From the NCBI GenBank assembly GCA_034435455.1, contig DAOTXL010000137.1:1-64000 (forward strand): 64,000 nucleotides of DNA, written 5' to 3'. Below the pieces are notes generated by a model. The model was not told the DNA's origin. It was given only the letters and a program-made list of their open reading frames with translations, and searched no databases. This stretch comes from DAOTXL01 sp034435455 (GTDB lineage: Bacteria; Chloroflexota; Anaerolineae; JAAYZQ01). Position 1 is the first letter of the stretch. The number at the start of each line of letters is the position of its first letter. A program made the translations under genes and the position numbers. Positions 52,048-59,699 of the stretch are shown here, piece after piece.

Positions 52048-53550
52048 TCAGACCGTGTCCGACGAGGGGGTCCTGCCGGTCTCCGGCCGGCACTCGCCGG
52101 CAGCCCGGCTCCGCTCGAAGAACTGGAGCCGTGCCCGCACCGAGTTGGCCCCTCGCGCCAGGCGCTTGACATCGGCCAGGCGGCGGACCTTGAGCGCCTC
52201 GCCCAGGATGAACCTGGGCCGGTAATAGTATTCGCGGTAAGCCCGGATGCGCGCCTGTTCAACCTCCTGGGCGCTGAGCCAGGGCGTCTCGATGAGGGAG
52301 GCTTCGGCGGTATAATCGGCCCAGTTCTCGCTGGTCAGCCAGCCATTGGCCTTGCACTCCTCGTACAGCGCCGTGCCGGGATGGGGGATGGCGATGGCGA
52401 ACTGGGTGCTGGAGGCGTTCAGTTCCTTGGCAAACTCGATCGTCTGGCGGATCGTCTCCTGAGTCTCGCCGGGGATGCCGAACAGGAAAAAGGCCTGGGT
52501 TTTGATGCCCACCTCTTTGGCCAGCTTGAAGGTGGTTCGCACCTGGTCCAGGGTGATGCCTTTGCGCATCTTTTGGAGCATCTCCGGCGAGCCGGACTCG
52601 ACGCCAAAGAGGAGGTAGCCGCAGTTGGCCGCTTTCATCGCCTCCAACACCTGGCGGTCCACCGTGTCCACGCGGCATTGGGCGATCCACTCGACCTCTT
52701 TTTGCAACCCTCGCTCCTGGATCAGGCGGCAGATCTCCAGCACCCGCCGGCGGTCAATGGTAAAGGTGTCGTCGTCGAAATAGATCTCGTCGTGGCCGTA
52801 CTTGCGCACCGCCTCTTCGATCTCGTCCACGACGTTTTGGGCGCTGCGGGCGCGGAACTTGTGGCCGTACATGGTGTCGGGCCAGAGGCAGAAGGTGCAG
52901 CGGTAGGGGCAGCCCCGCGAGCTGACCATGGCCGTCGGTTTGCCGCCGCTATAGATGCCGGCCCGGTAGTCGCCCTGGACGAGGTGACGGGCGGGGAAAG
53001 GCATCTGGTCCAGCGGCTCAAAGAGGGGGCGGTCGGGATTGCGGCGCACGTCGCCCTCGGCGTCGCGGTAGGTGAGGCCCAGGATGCCGGACAGATCGCC
53101 GCCGTTGTCCAAGGTGCGGGCCAGGTCAGCAGCGGTGTACTCGAACTCGCCGCGGATGACGGCATCCACGGCCGGGTTGCCGGCCACGGTCTGCCGGTCA
53201 AAGTAGGTGACGTGAGAACCGAGCAGGGCGATAAAGGCTTCTGGCACATGGGCTTTGATGGCTGCCGCCGTAGCCAGGTCGAACTCGATGCTGGGTGTGG
53301 AGGTTTCGAGGAGGACCAGGCGGGGGTTGAAATCGCTCACGGCCTGAGCGAATTCTTCGATGCCCAACTCGTCCATGATGGCGTCCATGAACGACACCTC
53401 GAACCCGGCCTGTTCGACGACGGCGACGGTGTAGGCCAGGTAGATGGGGTATTCGATATATTTGTCACTGCGTTTGTGGGGCCAACGCACATCCGACCGG
53501 GCTCCATAGCCGGGGCCAGGCCAGGGTGGGTTGGCGACGAGCACTTGCAT
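52048..53550 (-). CDS. B12-binding-domain radical SAM protein
   Basis: 500 residues from the ATG at 53550 (TGGAGG seven bases upstream). The N-terminal ~130 residues form a cobalamin-binding-like Rossmann domain (MQVLVANPPWPG, then SFMDAIMDELG). Radical SAM cluster cysteines lie in RGCPYRCTFCLWP (about residue 212-220), followed by YFDDDTFTIDRRR and VESGSPEMLQKM. This is the BchE/hopanoid-like B12 radical SAM architecture. Members methylate or cyclise lipids, antibiotics or sugars. Lipid-carrier or sugar modification is plausible in this operon; not provable here. Confidence 0.9.
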   Translation of the reverse strand: MQVLVANPPWPGPGYGARSDVRWPHKRSDKYIEYPIYLAYTVAVVEQAGFEVSFMDAIMDELGIEEFAQAVSDFNPRLVLLETSTPSIEFDLATAAAIKAHVPEAFIALLGSHVTYFDRQTVAGNPAVDAVIRGEFEYTAADLARTLDNGGDLSGILGLTYRDAEGDVRRNPDRPLFEPLDQMPFPARHLVQGDYRAGIYSGGKPTAMVSSRGCPYRCTFCLWPDTMYGHKFRARSAQNVVDEIEEAVRKYGHDEIYFDDDTFTIDRRRVLEICRLIQERGLQKEVEWIAQCRVDTVDRQVLEAMKAANCGYLLFGVESGSPEMLQKMRKGITLDQVRTTFKLAKEVGIKTQAFFLFGIPGETQETIRQTIEFAKELNASSTQFAIAIPHPGTALYEECKANGWLTSENWADYTAEASLIETPWLSAQEVEQARIRAYREYYYRPRFILGEALKVRRLADVKRLARGANSVRARLQFFERSRAAGECRPETGRTPSSDTV

Positions 53551-53580
53551 CAGAATCCTCCAGGCGGGTTTGTGCGCATA

Positions 53581-53617
53581 GAGCGTAGAACGCCCCATTG
53601 CGCTTTACGTTCTGCTC
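53581..53617 (-). repeat. Intergenic hairpin before the radical SAM gene
   Basis: gagcgtagaacg (53581-53592) pairs with cgttctgctc (53608-53617) with a two-base bulge. A REP-like palindrome in the 71-bp gap. It could also modulate read-through from the coiled-coil gene. Confidence 0.4.
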
Positions 53618-53621
53618 TTCT

Positions 53622-54485
53622 TTATCGTTGATAGGAGGCAACCAGAAGGACTTGGTGTTCGGCGGCGGGTTCCAGTGCGGAGGGGTGGATGTAATAGCCG
53701 AACATCACCCGCCAAATCTCTCCTTCTACCAGCGGCTCAACCTGGGTTAGCTCTTTGGCAAATTTGTAAACCTCGCTGCCTCCAATGCGCGATTTAGACT
53801 CGCCCAGGACGACGGCCCGTTGTCCGTTGCGCCGGCCTGTTCCGTACAGGTTAATCTCCACCAACTGGCCATCCACTTCAAAGAAGCGACGGGTGAGTTC
53901 CTCCCCCAGGGGGCCTTCCAGGTTCAGCCCAAAATGCCGTTGCAGGTAGCCGGGGAGGACTGTCTTGGCGATATCTTCCAGTCCGAAACCGATTACCTCT
54001 CCCAGGGCACTGACGGCAGCATCTGTCTGCTTTTGCGCTTTGGCCAGCTCTTGCACAGCAGCCTCGGTGCGGGCCTGGGCCTGGGCCAGCCGTTCCAGAG
54101 CAGTCTCCACCCGGTCTATCCGCGCCTCGGTGCGGGCCTGAGCCTGGGCCAGCTCTTCCACTCGCGCCTCGGTGCGGGCCTGGGCCTCGGCCAGCCGTTC
54201 CAAAGCAGCCTCCACCCGGTCTATCCGCGCCTCGGTGCGGGCCTGGGCCTGGGCCAGCTCTTCTACCCGCGCTTCGGTGCGGGCCTGGGCCTGGGCCAGC
54301 TTTTGCAGGCTGGCATCGGTGCGGGCCTGAGCTTCGGCTAATCTGGCTATTGCCTGTCCTAGCTGTTCGGTCTGCTCCCTGAGCACCTCACGCAGGCCGG
54401 TGACTCCCAGCTCCCGTAGCCGCCAGTCTACGGTCTGGATCACCTCCTGGCGCTGCTCAGCGGTCAACACCTGTGATCGTCCCAT
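53622..54485 (-). CDS. Coiled-coil protein with PD-(D/E)XK-like nuclease domain
   Basis: 287 residues. From about residue 30 to 145 there is a long alanine/glutamine-rich coiled coil built of 14- and 21-residue units (LAQAQARTEARVEE and LAQAQARTEARIDRVEAALER), giving a 35-residue super-repeat. The C-terminal ~120 residues (DIAKTVLPGYLQRHFGL..., VEINLYGTGRRN..., VVLGESKSRI) look like a restriction-endonuclease-like fold with E...ESK. Related coiled-coil/DUF3782-type proteins are common in Chloroflexota and cyanobacteria, and their function is unknown. It has a strong promoter (54513-54541) and is the first gene of the minus-strand run. Confidence 0.78.
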   Translation of the reverse strand: MGRSQVLTAEQRQEVIQTVDWRLRELGVTGLREVLREQTEQLGQAIARLAEAQARTDASLQKLAQAQARTEARVEELAQAQARTEARIDRVEAALERLAEAQARTEARVEELAQAQARTEARIDRVETALERLAQAQARTEAAVQELAKAQKQTDAAVSALGEVIGFGLEDIAKTVLPGYLQRHFGLNLEGPLGEELTRRFFEVDGQLVEINLYGTGRRNGQRAVVLGESKSRIGGSEVYKFAKELTQVEPLVEGEIWRVMFGYYIHPSALEPAAEHQVLLVASYQR

Positions 54486-54512
54486 CGTTGTACCCTGCTC
54501 TGTTTTGCCCTT

Positions 54513-54541
54513 ATTATACCAGACTTTGTTCCAACTGACAA
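54513..54541 (-). promoter_or_regulatory. Strong promoter for the minus-strand run from 54485
   Basis: On the minus strand, TTGTCA (54541-54536), 17-bp spacer ending in TGG, TATAAT (54518-54513). It lies 27 bp before the ATG. Confidence 0.8.
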
Positions 54542-54549
54542 GGGGCTAC

Positions 54550-55752
54550 TCAGCGACTGGAACGGATATAACCTTCGCACAGCCGGGCGATCTCGCCGGC
54601 CAGCGCCTGCCATTCGAACCGCTCGGCCACCTGTTGCCGGCCGATGCGGCCCATCTCGCGGCGGCGATCCTCGTCGGCCAGCAGTTCGTTGACCCTGGCT
54701 GCCAGGTCGGCGGCGTCGCCGGGGGTGTAGAACAGGCTGGCTGCCTCATCGCCGACCACCTCTTGCAAGGCCGGCAGGCGGGGCAGGACCGCGGGGATGC
54801 CGCAGGCCCAATATTCGAACTCTTTGAGCGTCACCCGCCCCCGCGCCGAAAGTACATCGGGCAGGATGACCAGCCCCAGGTCGCTGGCCGATATGTAGCG
54901 GGCTACGTCGGCCTGGCGCACCCAGCCGGAAAAGTAAAAGCGGTCGGCCAGACCGGCAGCCGCGGCCCGCGCTTTGAGGTCGGGCACGGCCGTGCCGTCG
55001 CCGATCAGCCAGAAGCGGGTGCGGGGGTGACGGGCCAGGATGGCCGGCGCTGCTTCGACGAGCAGTTCCGGGCCATCCTGGGGGTCTATGACGCCGTGAA
55101 AGATGAGCACATGGTCGGCGCCGGCGGCATATTTTTCGCGCAGGTCAGCCGCTTCCTGCCGGTGAAAAAGGTGGGTGTCCACGCCGTCGTGGACAAGGTC
55201 CACCCGGTCGGAGCTGGCGCCGTAGGTGCGGACCAGGATGTCGCGCATGGCGTTGCTGATGGTGATGACATGGTCGGAGCGGCGCACGGTGGTCCGCTCC
55301 ATCCAGCGGCCCACCGAGGCGGCCAGCCGCAGCCAGCGGCCCTTGTAGTCATCCAGGTACTCGAACAGCAGGTCGGTCAGGTCACACACGGCGACGGTGC
55401 GGGGCCGCAGCAGCCTGCCCAGCAACGCGGCGAACCCGGCGGCGGTGTTGTGGGTCAGGATGATGTCGGGTCCTAGCCGCCAGGCATAGGCGGCGGTGCG
55501 CAGGATGTTGAGCGGATAGATGAGGGCATATTTGCGCATCTTGCCGGGGTCCATGCGGCTGACGCCGGCCAGCGGCAGCACCCCCGCCGCACCCAGTTCG
55601 CGCCCTGCTTCCTCCAGGCCCACGCCGAACGAGGCAGCGACATAGACCTGATGACCCCGCCCGGCCAGGGCACGGACAATGTTGAAGGTGCGGGGCGTCC
55701 CCCCGCCGCTGATGGGCACCAGCTCCTCAAAAATGACGACAAGTGCTTTCAC
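54550..55752 (-). CDS. Family 4 glycosyltransferase
   Basis: 400 residues from a GTG at 55752. The GT-B fold is clear: GGGTPRTFNIVRALAGRGHQVYVA near the N-terminus, DILVRTYGASSDRVDLVHDGVD in the middle, and the E-x7-E region EFEYWACGIPAVLPR in the C-terminal half. GT4 retains sugar configuration and uses nucleotide sugars. Its start codon shares bases with the stop of a truncated glycosyltransferase remnant (GTGTGA at 55754-55749). The original operon probably had another GT gene translationally coupled here. It ends the minus-strand run that begins at 59582. Confidence 0.9.
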   Translation of the reverse strand: MKALVVIFEELVPISGGGTPRTFNIVRALAGRGHQVYVAASFGVGLEEAGRELGAAGVLPLAGVSRMDPGKMRKYALIYPLNILRTAAYAWRLGPDIILTHNTAAGFAALLGRLLRPRTVAVCDLTDLLFEYLDDYKGRWLRLAASVGRWMERTTVRRSDHVITISNAMRDILVRTYGASSDRVDLVHDGVDTHLFHRQEAADLREKYAAGADHVLIFHGVIDPQDGPELLVEAAPAILARHPRTRFWLIGDGTAVPDLKARAAAAGLADRFYFSGWVRQADVARYISASDLGLVILPDVLSARGRVTLKEFEYWACGIPAVLPRLPALQEVVGDEAASLFYTPGDAADLAARVNELLADEDRRREMGRIGRQQVAERFEWQALAGEIARLCEGYIRSSR

Positions 55753-55845
55753 ACCTCCAACTCCTCGTATACCCGCTCCATCCGGCCCACCTGGGCCCGC
55801 CGGCTATACTGGGCCACGGCCTTTTGCCGCGCCGCACGGCCCAGC
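55749..55845 (-). pseudogene. Fragment of a glycosyltransferase 3' end (97-bp direct repeat A)
   Basis: Encodes LGRAARQKAVAQYSRRAQVG followed by RMERVYEELEV and a stop, nearly identical to the C-terminus of the glycosyltransferase at 56256-57437. 91 of 97 bases match the sequence at 56256-56352. The fragment's stop overlaps the GTG of the next gene, as an intact operon gene would. It has no start; it is the displaced old 3' end or a duplication scar. Confidence 0.85.
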
Positions 55846-55853
55846 AACAAGTT

Positions 55854-56156
55854 TTATTCCTGGCAATAGTCGGGACTCGATTCCCGCAGGATCCTGACGT
55901 CTGCCAGAACTCTCTCTCTGACCCAGGTGTTGACGAGCACCTCAGAGGACGTATGCCTTGTTCTGGCAATCTCTGTCAATTTCTCGGCAAGATCTGCATC
56001 AAGGGCGACGAGATGAACCCGTTGCCTGATCTCCACGTCGAAATCAGCTTCGGGCATCTGCTCCAGATAATCTCCCCAGTCGTGGGTGTCAAAATGCTCG
56101 ATCAACCGGTCGAGAGACCCAAATTGTGGCAGGCTTCCTGTCTCACTTTCTGTCAT
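55854..56156 (-). CDS. CopG/BrnA-type antitoxin-like protein
   Basis: 100 residues from the ATG at 56156 (aaaggcgac upstream). The N-terminal half is acidic (LIEHFDTHDWGDYLEQMPEADFDVEIRQRV). The C-terminal half (LVALDADLAEKLTEIARTRHTSSEVLVNTWVRERV) is the ribbon-helix-helix-like CopG/BrnA antitoxin pattern. The N-terminus overlaps the stop of a toxin remnant by 14 bases, the usual order for toxin-then-antitoxin pairs. The toxin is truncated, so this may be an orphan antitoxin. Confidence 0.72.
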   Translation of the reverse strand: MTESETGSLPQFGSLDRLIEHFDTHDWGDYLEQMPEADFDVEIRQRVHLVALDADLAEKLTEIARTRHTSSEVLVNTWVRERVLADVRILRESSPDYCQE

Positions 56157-56259
56157 ATTGTCGCCTTTCCTTCTTTGCCATGTCCCTGGCACTCAAGACA
56201 AGCGCTTCCCTGGTCGTCTTGTAGATGAAAAGCACGGCCAGATACCGCTCGATTCTCAC
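56143..56259 (-). pseudogene. Truncated BrnT-like toxin remnant
   Basis: A 38-codon frame that ends RYLAVLFIYKTTREALVLSAR followed by DMAKKERRQYDRK. The SARDMAKKERRQYD tail matches the C-terminus of BrnT/DUF4258-like RNase toxins, which are normally about 90 residues. The N-terminal half is missing and the frame begins where the glycosyltransferase repeat ends. It overlaps the antitoxin start. Confidence 0.6.
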
Positions 56260-56352
56260 ACCCCCAGCTCCTCATACACCCGCTCCATCCGGCCCACCTG
56301 GGCCCGCCAGCTATACTGCGCCACGGCCTTTTGCCGCGCCGCACGGCCCAGC
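56256..56352 (-). repeat. 97-bp direct repeat B, 3' end of the intact glycosyltransferase
   Basis: Partner of 55749-55845, 91 of 97 identical. Copies A and B flank 410 bp that contain the toxin-antitoxin remnant. Confidence 0.9.
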
Positions 56353-57437
56353 CGCGCCCGCAGGTCGGCATCGGCCAGCAGGTGGAGGGTGGCTGCCACG
56401 AACGCCTGGTCCACCTGGTCGGTCAGCAGGATCTCCTCGCCGTCCACAAACTCCTGCCCCTCGGCGCCGAGGCGGGTGGAGACGATGGCCCGCGCGTTGG
56501 CCGCCGCCTCCACGATCTTGAGCCGGGTACCCGACCCCGCATCGAGGGGCACCAGCACCAGGTCGGAGGCGGAGAGGTAGTCGCTCAGGTTGGGCCGGAC
56601 GCCCGGGCGCGCATCTACAAAGCCGGTAAAGATCATACCATCTCGCCGGTAGTTTGTCAATCTCTCAGCCCCCTGGCCGATGATCAGGAAGCGGGCTTCG
56701 GGATAGTGCGCCCAGACCGCCGGCGCAATTTGGTCGGCGATGTAAGCCACGGCGCGGAGGTTGGGCAGGTAGTCCAGTTTGCCGACAAAGGTCAGCACCG
56801 GCACCTGGTCGCTCAAGCCCAGCGCCCGGCGGGCAGCGGCCGCCCCGGCGGGCCGGTAGTCGAACAGCTCGGGGTCCACGCCGTGGGGGATGATCGTAAA
56901 CCGCTCCGATGGCACATGGTACAGGTCAACCATGAACTCGCGATCCACGTCGGACAGGGCCACCACCCGGTCGGCGGCGCGGCAGGCCCAGCCCTCCAGC
57001 CATTTCAGGAACTTCAGAAACGGGCTGGTCAGGCCCATGCGCACAAATTTCTGATACTCGACATTTTCCTGCATCAGCACCACCGGCACTCCCAGCCGCT
57101 TTCGCAGCCAGAGGGCCGCCGGCGCGGTCCACAGCAGTTCGGCCTGGATGACGTCGGGCCGGAAGCGGCGGGTGGCCTGCCGGGCCGCATGGTAGTAGAA
57201 AGGGTTGACGAGCAGCCCCTTGTAGCCCAGCCGGTCCAGGGGGGAGGGGCGGCAATAACGGATCGTCAGGTTGGGGTGCTGCAGGTCGATCTGACCATGC
57301 TGCGAGTAGAGCCTGCACAGCAAAGCGTAGAGCTGGTTGGTTTCAGATAGGAATTGGACGGTGTGGTAGATGGCCGTGCTGCTGCCGTGCACCGGCGGGA
57401 AGATGTCGCACGGGGAGAGGAGCAGAATCTTGCGCAT
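56256..57437 (-). CDS. Family 4 glycosyltransferase
   Basis: 393 residues. N-terminus MRKILLLSPCDIFPPVHGSSTAIYHTVQFL, acceptor half with ELLWTAPAALWLRKRLG, donor half with RFTIIPHGVDPELF, LTFVGKLDYLPN, RFLIIGQGAE, and the C-terminal DLVLVPLDAGSGTRLKIVEAAANARAIVSTRLGAEG (E-x7-E equivalent), as in WcaC/stp1-like GT4. Its last 32 codons are duplicated at 55749-55845, next to a toxin-antitoxin remnant. It lies downstream of the epimerase gene (61-bp gap) and is probably in the same operon. Confidence 0.9.
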   Translation of the reverse strand: MRKILLLSPCDIFPPVHGSSTAIYHTVQFLSETNQLYALLCRLYSQHGQIDLQHPNLTIRYCRPSPLDRLGYKGLLVNPFYYHAARQATRRFRPDVIQAELLWTAPAALWLRKRLGVPVVLMQENVEYQKFVRMGLTSPFLKFLKWLEGWACRAADRVVALSDVDREFMVDLYHVPSERFTIIPHGVDPELFDYRPAGAAAARRALGLSDQVPVLTFVGKLDYLPNLRAVAYIADQIAPAVWAHYPEARFLIIGQGAERLTNYRRDGMIFTGFVDARPGVRPNLSDYLSASDLVLVPLDAGSGTRLKIVEAAANARAIVSTRLGAEGQEFVDGEEILLTDQVDQAFVAATLHLLADADLRARLGRAARQKAVAQYSWRAQVGRMERVYEELGV

Positions 57438-57498
57438 TGTGGTTCAAAAAGGCCTGGCAGGTTCAGGAGGTTGTCCCTCTCTGGCGACCCCGGTCGGG

Positions 57499-58626
57499 TT
57501 AGCTGACCAGGGCTTTTTCGGCCAGTTCCTTCTCGACCTGGGCAAAGCGGTCCTCTACCGTCTGCTCCCGCACCCAGGTCAGCAGGTCCCCCATCCCCTC
57601 TGACAGCGGGACGCGCGGATCAAAGCCCAGCAACCGGCGGGCCTTGCCCAGGTCGGCGTAGCAGTGGCGGATGTCGCCGGCACGGTACTGGTGCCGGATC
57701 ACGGGCCGGACCTCCCCGTTCGTCAGGTGCTGGCTCAGCATTTCGGCAATCTGGAGGACGGAGGTCGGCACGCCGGTGCCCAGGTTCAAGACCTGGTAGT
57801 CGGCTTCCGGCCGGTCCATGGCCAGCAGCATCCCCTGCACGATGTCACTGACATGGATAAAGTCCCGGCTCTGCAGACCATCTTCATAGATGACCGGCGG
57901 CTGGCGGTTGAGCAGCCGGCTGGAAAAGATGGCCATGACGCCGGTATAGGGGTTGGAAAGGGCCTGGCGGGGGCCATAGACGTTAAAGAAGCGGAGCGCC
58001 ACCGTCGGCAGGCCGTAGGCCAGGCCGGTGCACAGGAACATCTCTTCGTGGTCTCGTTTGGTAACGGCATAGATGGAGGTGGGGAACAGCGGCTTGGCCT
58101 CGTCGGTCGGGGCGGGGCGTACCTCCCGGCCGCAGTGGGGGCATTTCATCTCCCACTCGCGGGCCTGGAGCTGGGCTTCGGGCCGCAACCGGGGGTAGAC
58201 GACGCCGCAGCCGGCACATTCATATTTCCCCTCGCCATAGATCGACATGGACGAGGCGACGATCACCTTGCGCACCGAATGCCTGATGTTGGTCAGCAGG
58301 TCGAGCAGCGTGGCACCCCCCAGGGTGTTCATTTCGGTATAGTAGCGGATCTGGTACATAGATTGACCCACCCCCACGGTCGCCGCCAGGTGAAAGACCA
58401 CCTCTATGCCGTCCAGCGCCCGGCGCAGGGCCTCCGGGTCGCGCACATCCCCCCTGACAAATTCGGCGGCCGGGTTGAGGTAGCCGGGTACCGCCTGTTG
58501 GGGGCCATGCACCTGGGGCACCAGCGCATCGTAGACGCGCACCGTGTCCCCTCGTTCCACCAGCGCATCCACCAGAAATGAACCGATGAATCCGGCTCCG
58601 CCTGTGACCAGAACCTTTTCTGCCAT
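57499..58626 (-). CDS. NAD-dependent sugar epimerase with zinc-ribbon insert (dTDP-L-rhamnose 4-epimerase-like)
   Basis: 375 residues from the ATG at 58626; GGGGAGG is upstream. SDR-type: NAD site VTGGAGFIGSFLVDAL, catalytic SIYAVTKRD (Y-x3-K) and VYGPRQALSNPYTGVMAIF. Between the SMSIYGEG and catalytic tyrosine regions there is an insert with CAGC (about 137-140) and CPHC (about 162-165), a zinc-ribbon pattern. This insert is found in a branch annotated as dTDP-L-rhamnose 4-epimerase; I infer a dTDP-6-deoxyhexose substrate. The start overlaps the TAA of the upstream GT2 gene by one base (TAATG), so the two are coupled. Confidence 0.85.
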   Translation of the reverse strand: MAEKVLVTGGAGFIGSFLVDALVERGDTVRVYDALVPQVHGPQQAVPGYLNPAAEFVRGDVRDPEALRRALDGIEVVFHLAATVGVGQSMYQIRYYTEMNTLGGATLLDLLTNIRHSVRKVIVASSMSIYGEGKYECAGCGVVYPRLRPEAQLQAREWEMKCPHCGREVRPAPTDEAKPLFPTSIYAVTKRDHEEMFLCTGLAYGLPTVALRFFNVYGPRQALSNPYTGVMAIFSSRLLNRQPPVIYEDGLQSRDFIHVSDIVQGMLLAMDRPEADYQVLNLGTGVPTSVLQIAEMLSQHLTNGEVRPVIRHQYRAGDIRHCYADLGKARRLLGFDPRVPLSEGMGDLLTWVREQTVEDRFAQVEKELAEKALVS

Positions 58627-59582
58627 TATTCCTCCCCGGTCGCATCCCATAGGTAGCGGATAGAGTATTCCTCTTCTGCCCGAAAGGTCATGTGGCGCAG
58701 CATCTCGCCCAGCAGGCCCACGCTGACAAGCTGGATGCCCACCACCAGGGCGGTGATGCCGAAGAAGAGCAGGGGCCGCCAGCCGATCCCCCCCTCGATC
58801 AGCCATAACGCCGTCAGGTAGAGCATGATGACCGTGCCGATGGCGGCAAAGAGGCTGCCCGCCAGGCCGAACAGGTGCATGGGACGCTTCAGATAGGTGG
58901 TCAAAAAGAGCACACTGAGAAAGTCCAGATAGCTGCGGACAAAGCGCCGCCCGCCGAACTTGGAACGCCCGAAGCGACGGGGATGGTGAACGACCGGCAC
59001 TTCGGCGACCCGATAACCCTTCCAGTGGGCCAGGACCGGGATGTAGCGGTGAAGCTCGCCATACAGGCGGAGCTCCTGAACCACCGGGCGGCGGTAGACC
59101 TTGAAACCGCAGTTGAGGTCGTTGAGCCGGATGCCGGTCAGGGTTGAGACGGTCCAGTTGGCAAAACGGGAAGGCCACCGTTTGGAGACCGGGTCCTGAC
59201 GCTTCACCCGCCATGCCCCCACCAGGTCGTACCCTTCCTCCAGCCTGGCCAGCAGCCTGGGCAGTTCGGCCGGGTCATCCTGCAGATCGGCATCCAGGGT
59301 GACCAGGATCTCGCCCTGCGCCCGGGCAAAGCCGGCACTCAGCGCCGCCGTCTTGCCAAAGTTGCGCCGGAACTGCACGACCCGCACGTGGGCCCGGTCT
59401 CGTTCGTACAGGTCATGCAGGATGGCCGGGGAGCGGTCGGTGCTGCCATCGTCCACAAAGAGGATCTCGTACGGATAGGGCAGCGAGCCGGCGACCTGGG
59501 TCACCGCCTGGTACAGGAGCTCCAGCGAACCTTCCTCGTTGAGCACCGGGATGACAAACGAAATCATTGTGGTTTGATCCAT
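58626..59582 (-). CDS. Family 2 glycosyltransferase, polyprenyl-phosphate-sugar synthase-like
   Basis: 318 residues from the ATG at 59582; GTG 59597 and ATG 59567 are alternatives. FVIPVLNEEGSLELLYQAV, LFVDDGSTDRS and ILVTLDADLQDDPAELPRLL are the GT2/dolichol-phosphate mannose synthase hallmarks. The FGKTAALSAGFARA and CGFKVYRR segments follow. Two TM helices near 230-300 match GtrB/ArnC-like enzymes, which make polyprenyl-phosphate sugars. That product would feed the GT-C enzymes of this window. It is the first gene of its run and has promoter 59617-59645. Confidence 0.9.
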   Translation of the reverse strand: MDQTTMISFVIPVLNEEGSLELLYQAVTQVAGSLPYPYEILFVDDGSTDRSPAILHDLYERDRAHVRVVQFRRNFGKTAALSAGFARAQGEILVTLDADLQDDPAELPRLLARLEEGYDLVGAWRVKRQDPVSKRWPSRFANWTVSTLTGIRLNDLNCGFKVYRRPVVQELRLYGELHRYIPVLAHWKGYRVAEVPVVHHPRRFGRSKFGGRRFVRSYLDFLSVLFLTTYLKRPMHLFGLAGSLFAAIGTVIMLYLTALWLIEGGIGWRPLLFFGITALVVGIQLVSVGLLGEMLRHMTFRAEEEYSIRYLWDATGEE

Positions 59583-59616
59583 CAGCCAGATATCCACCGG
59601 TCAGGCAACGGAAGCC

Positions 59617-59645
59617 ATTATATCACGAAAGGGAGGCATTTCCAA
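59617..59645 (-). promoter_or_regulatory. Promoter of the GT2/epimerase/GT4 run
   Basis: On the minus strand, TTGGAA (59645-59640), 17-bp spacer ending in TGA, TATAAT (59622-59617). Divergent from the promoter at 59664-59692, with the two -35 boxes 18 bp apart. Confidence 0.75.
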
Positions 59646-59663
59646 ATGGGCCGGCCCGGCAGA

Positions 59664-59692
59664 TTGTCAGCGATCGGGTTCCCTGGTATAAT
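59664..59692 (+). promoter_or_regulatory. Promoter of the glycoside hydrolase gene
   Basis: TTGTCA (59664-59669), 17-bp spacer ending in TGG, consensus TATAAT (59687-59692). The ATG at 59700 is 8 bases after the -10, so the mRNA should be leaderless. Confidence 0.75.
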
Positions 59693-59699
59693 GACTGCT

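Noticed and set aside
50145..52169. 674-residue + strand frame opposite the GT-C gene at 50196-52034
   Set aside because: Same shadow composition, overlaps a recognisable GT-C protein.
54050..54330. Repetitive DNA taken as an intergenic satellite
   Set aside because: It is the coding sequence of the coiled-coil heptads in frame with the nuclease-like gene.
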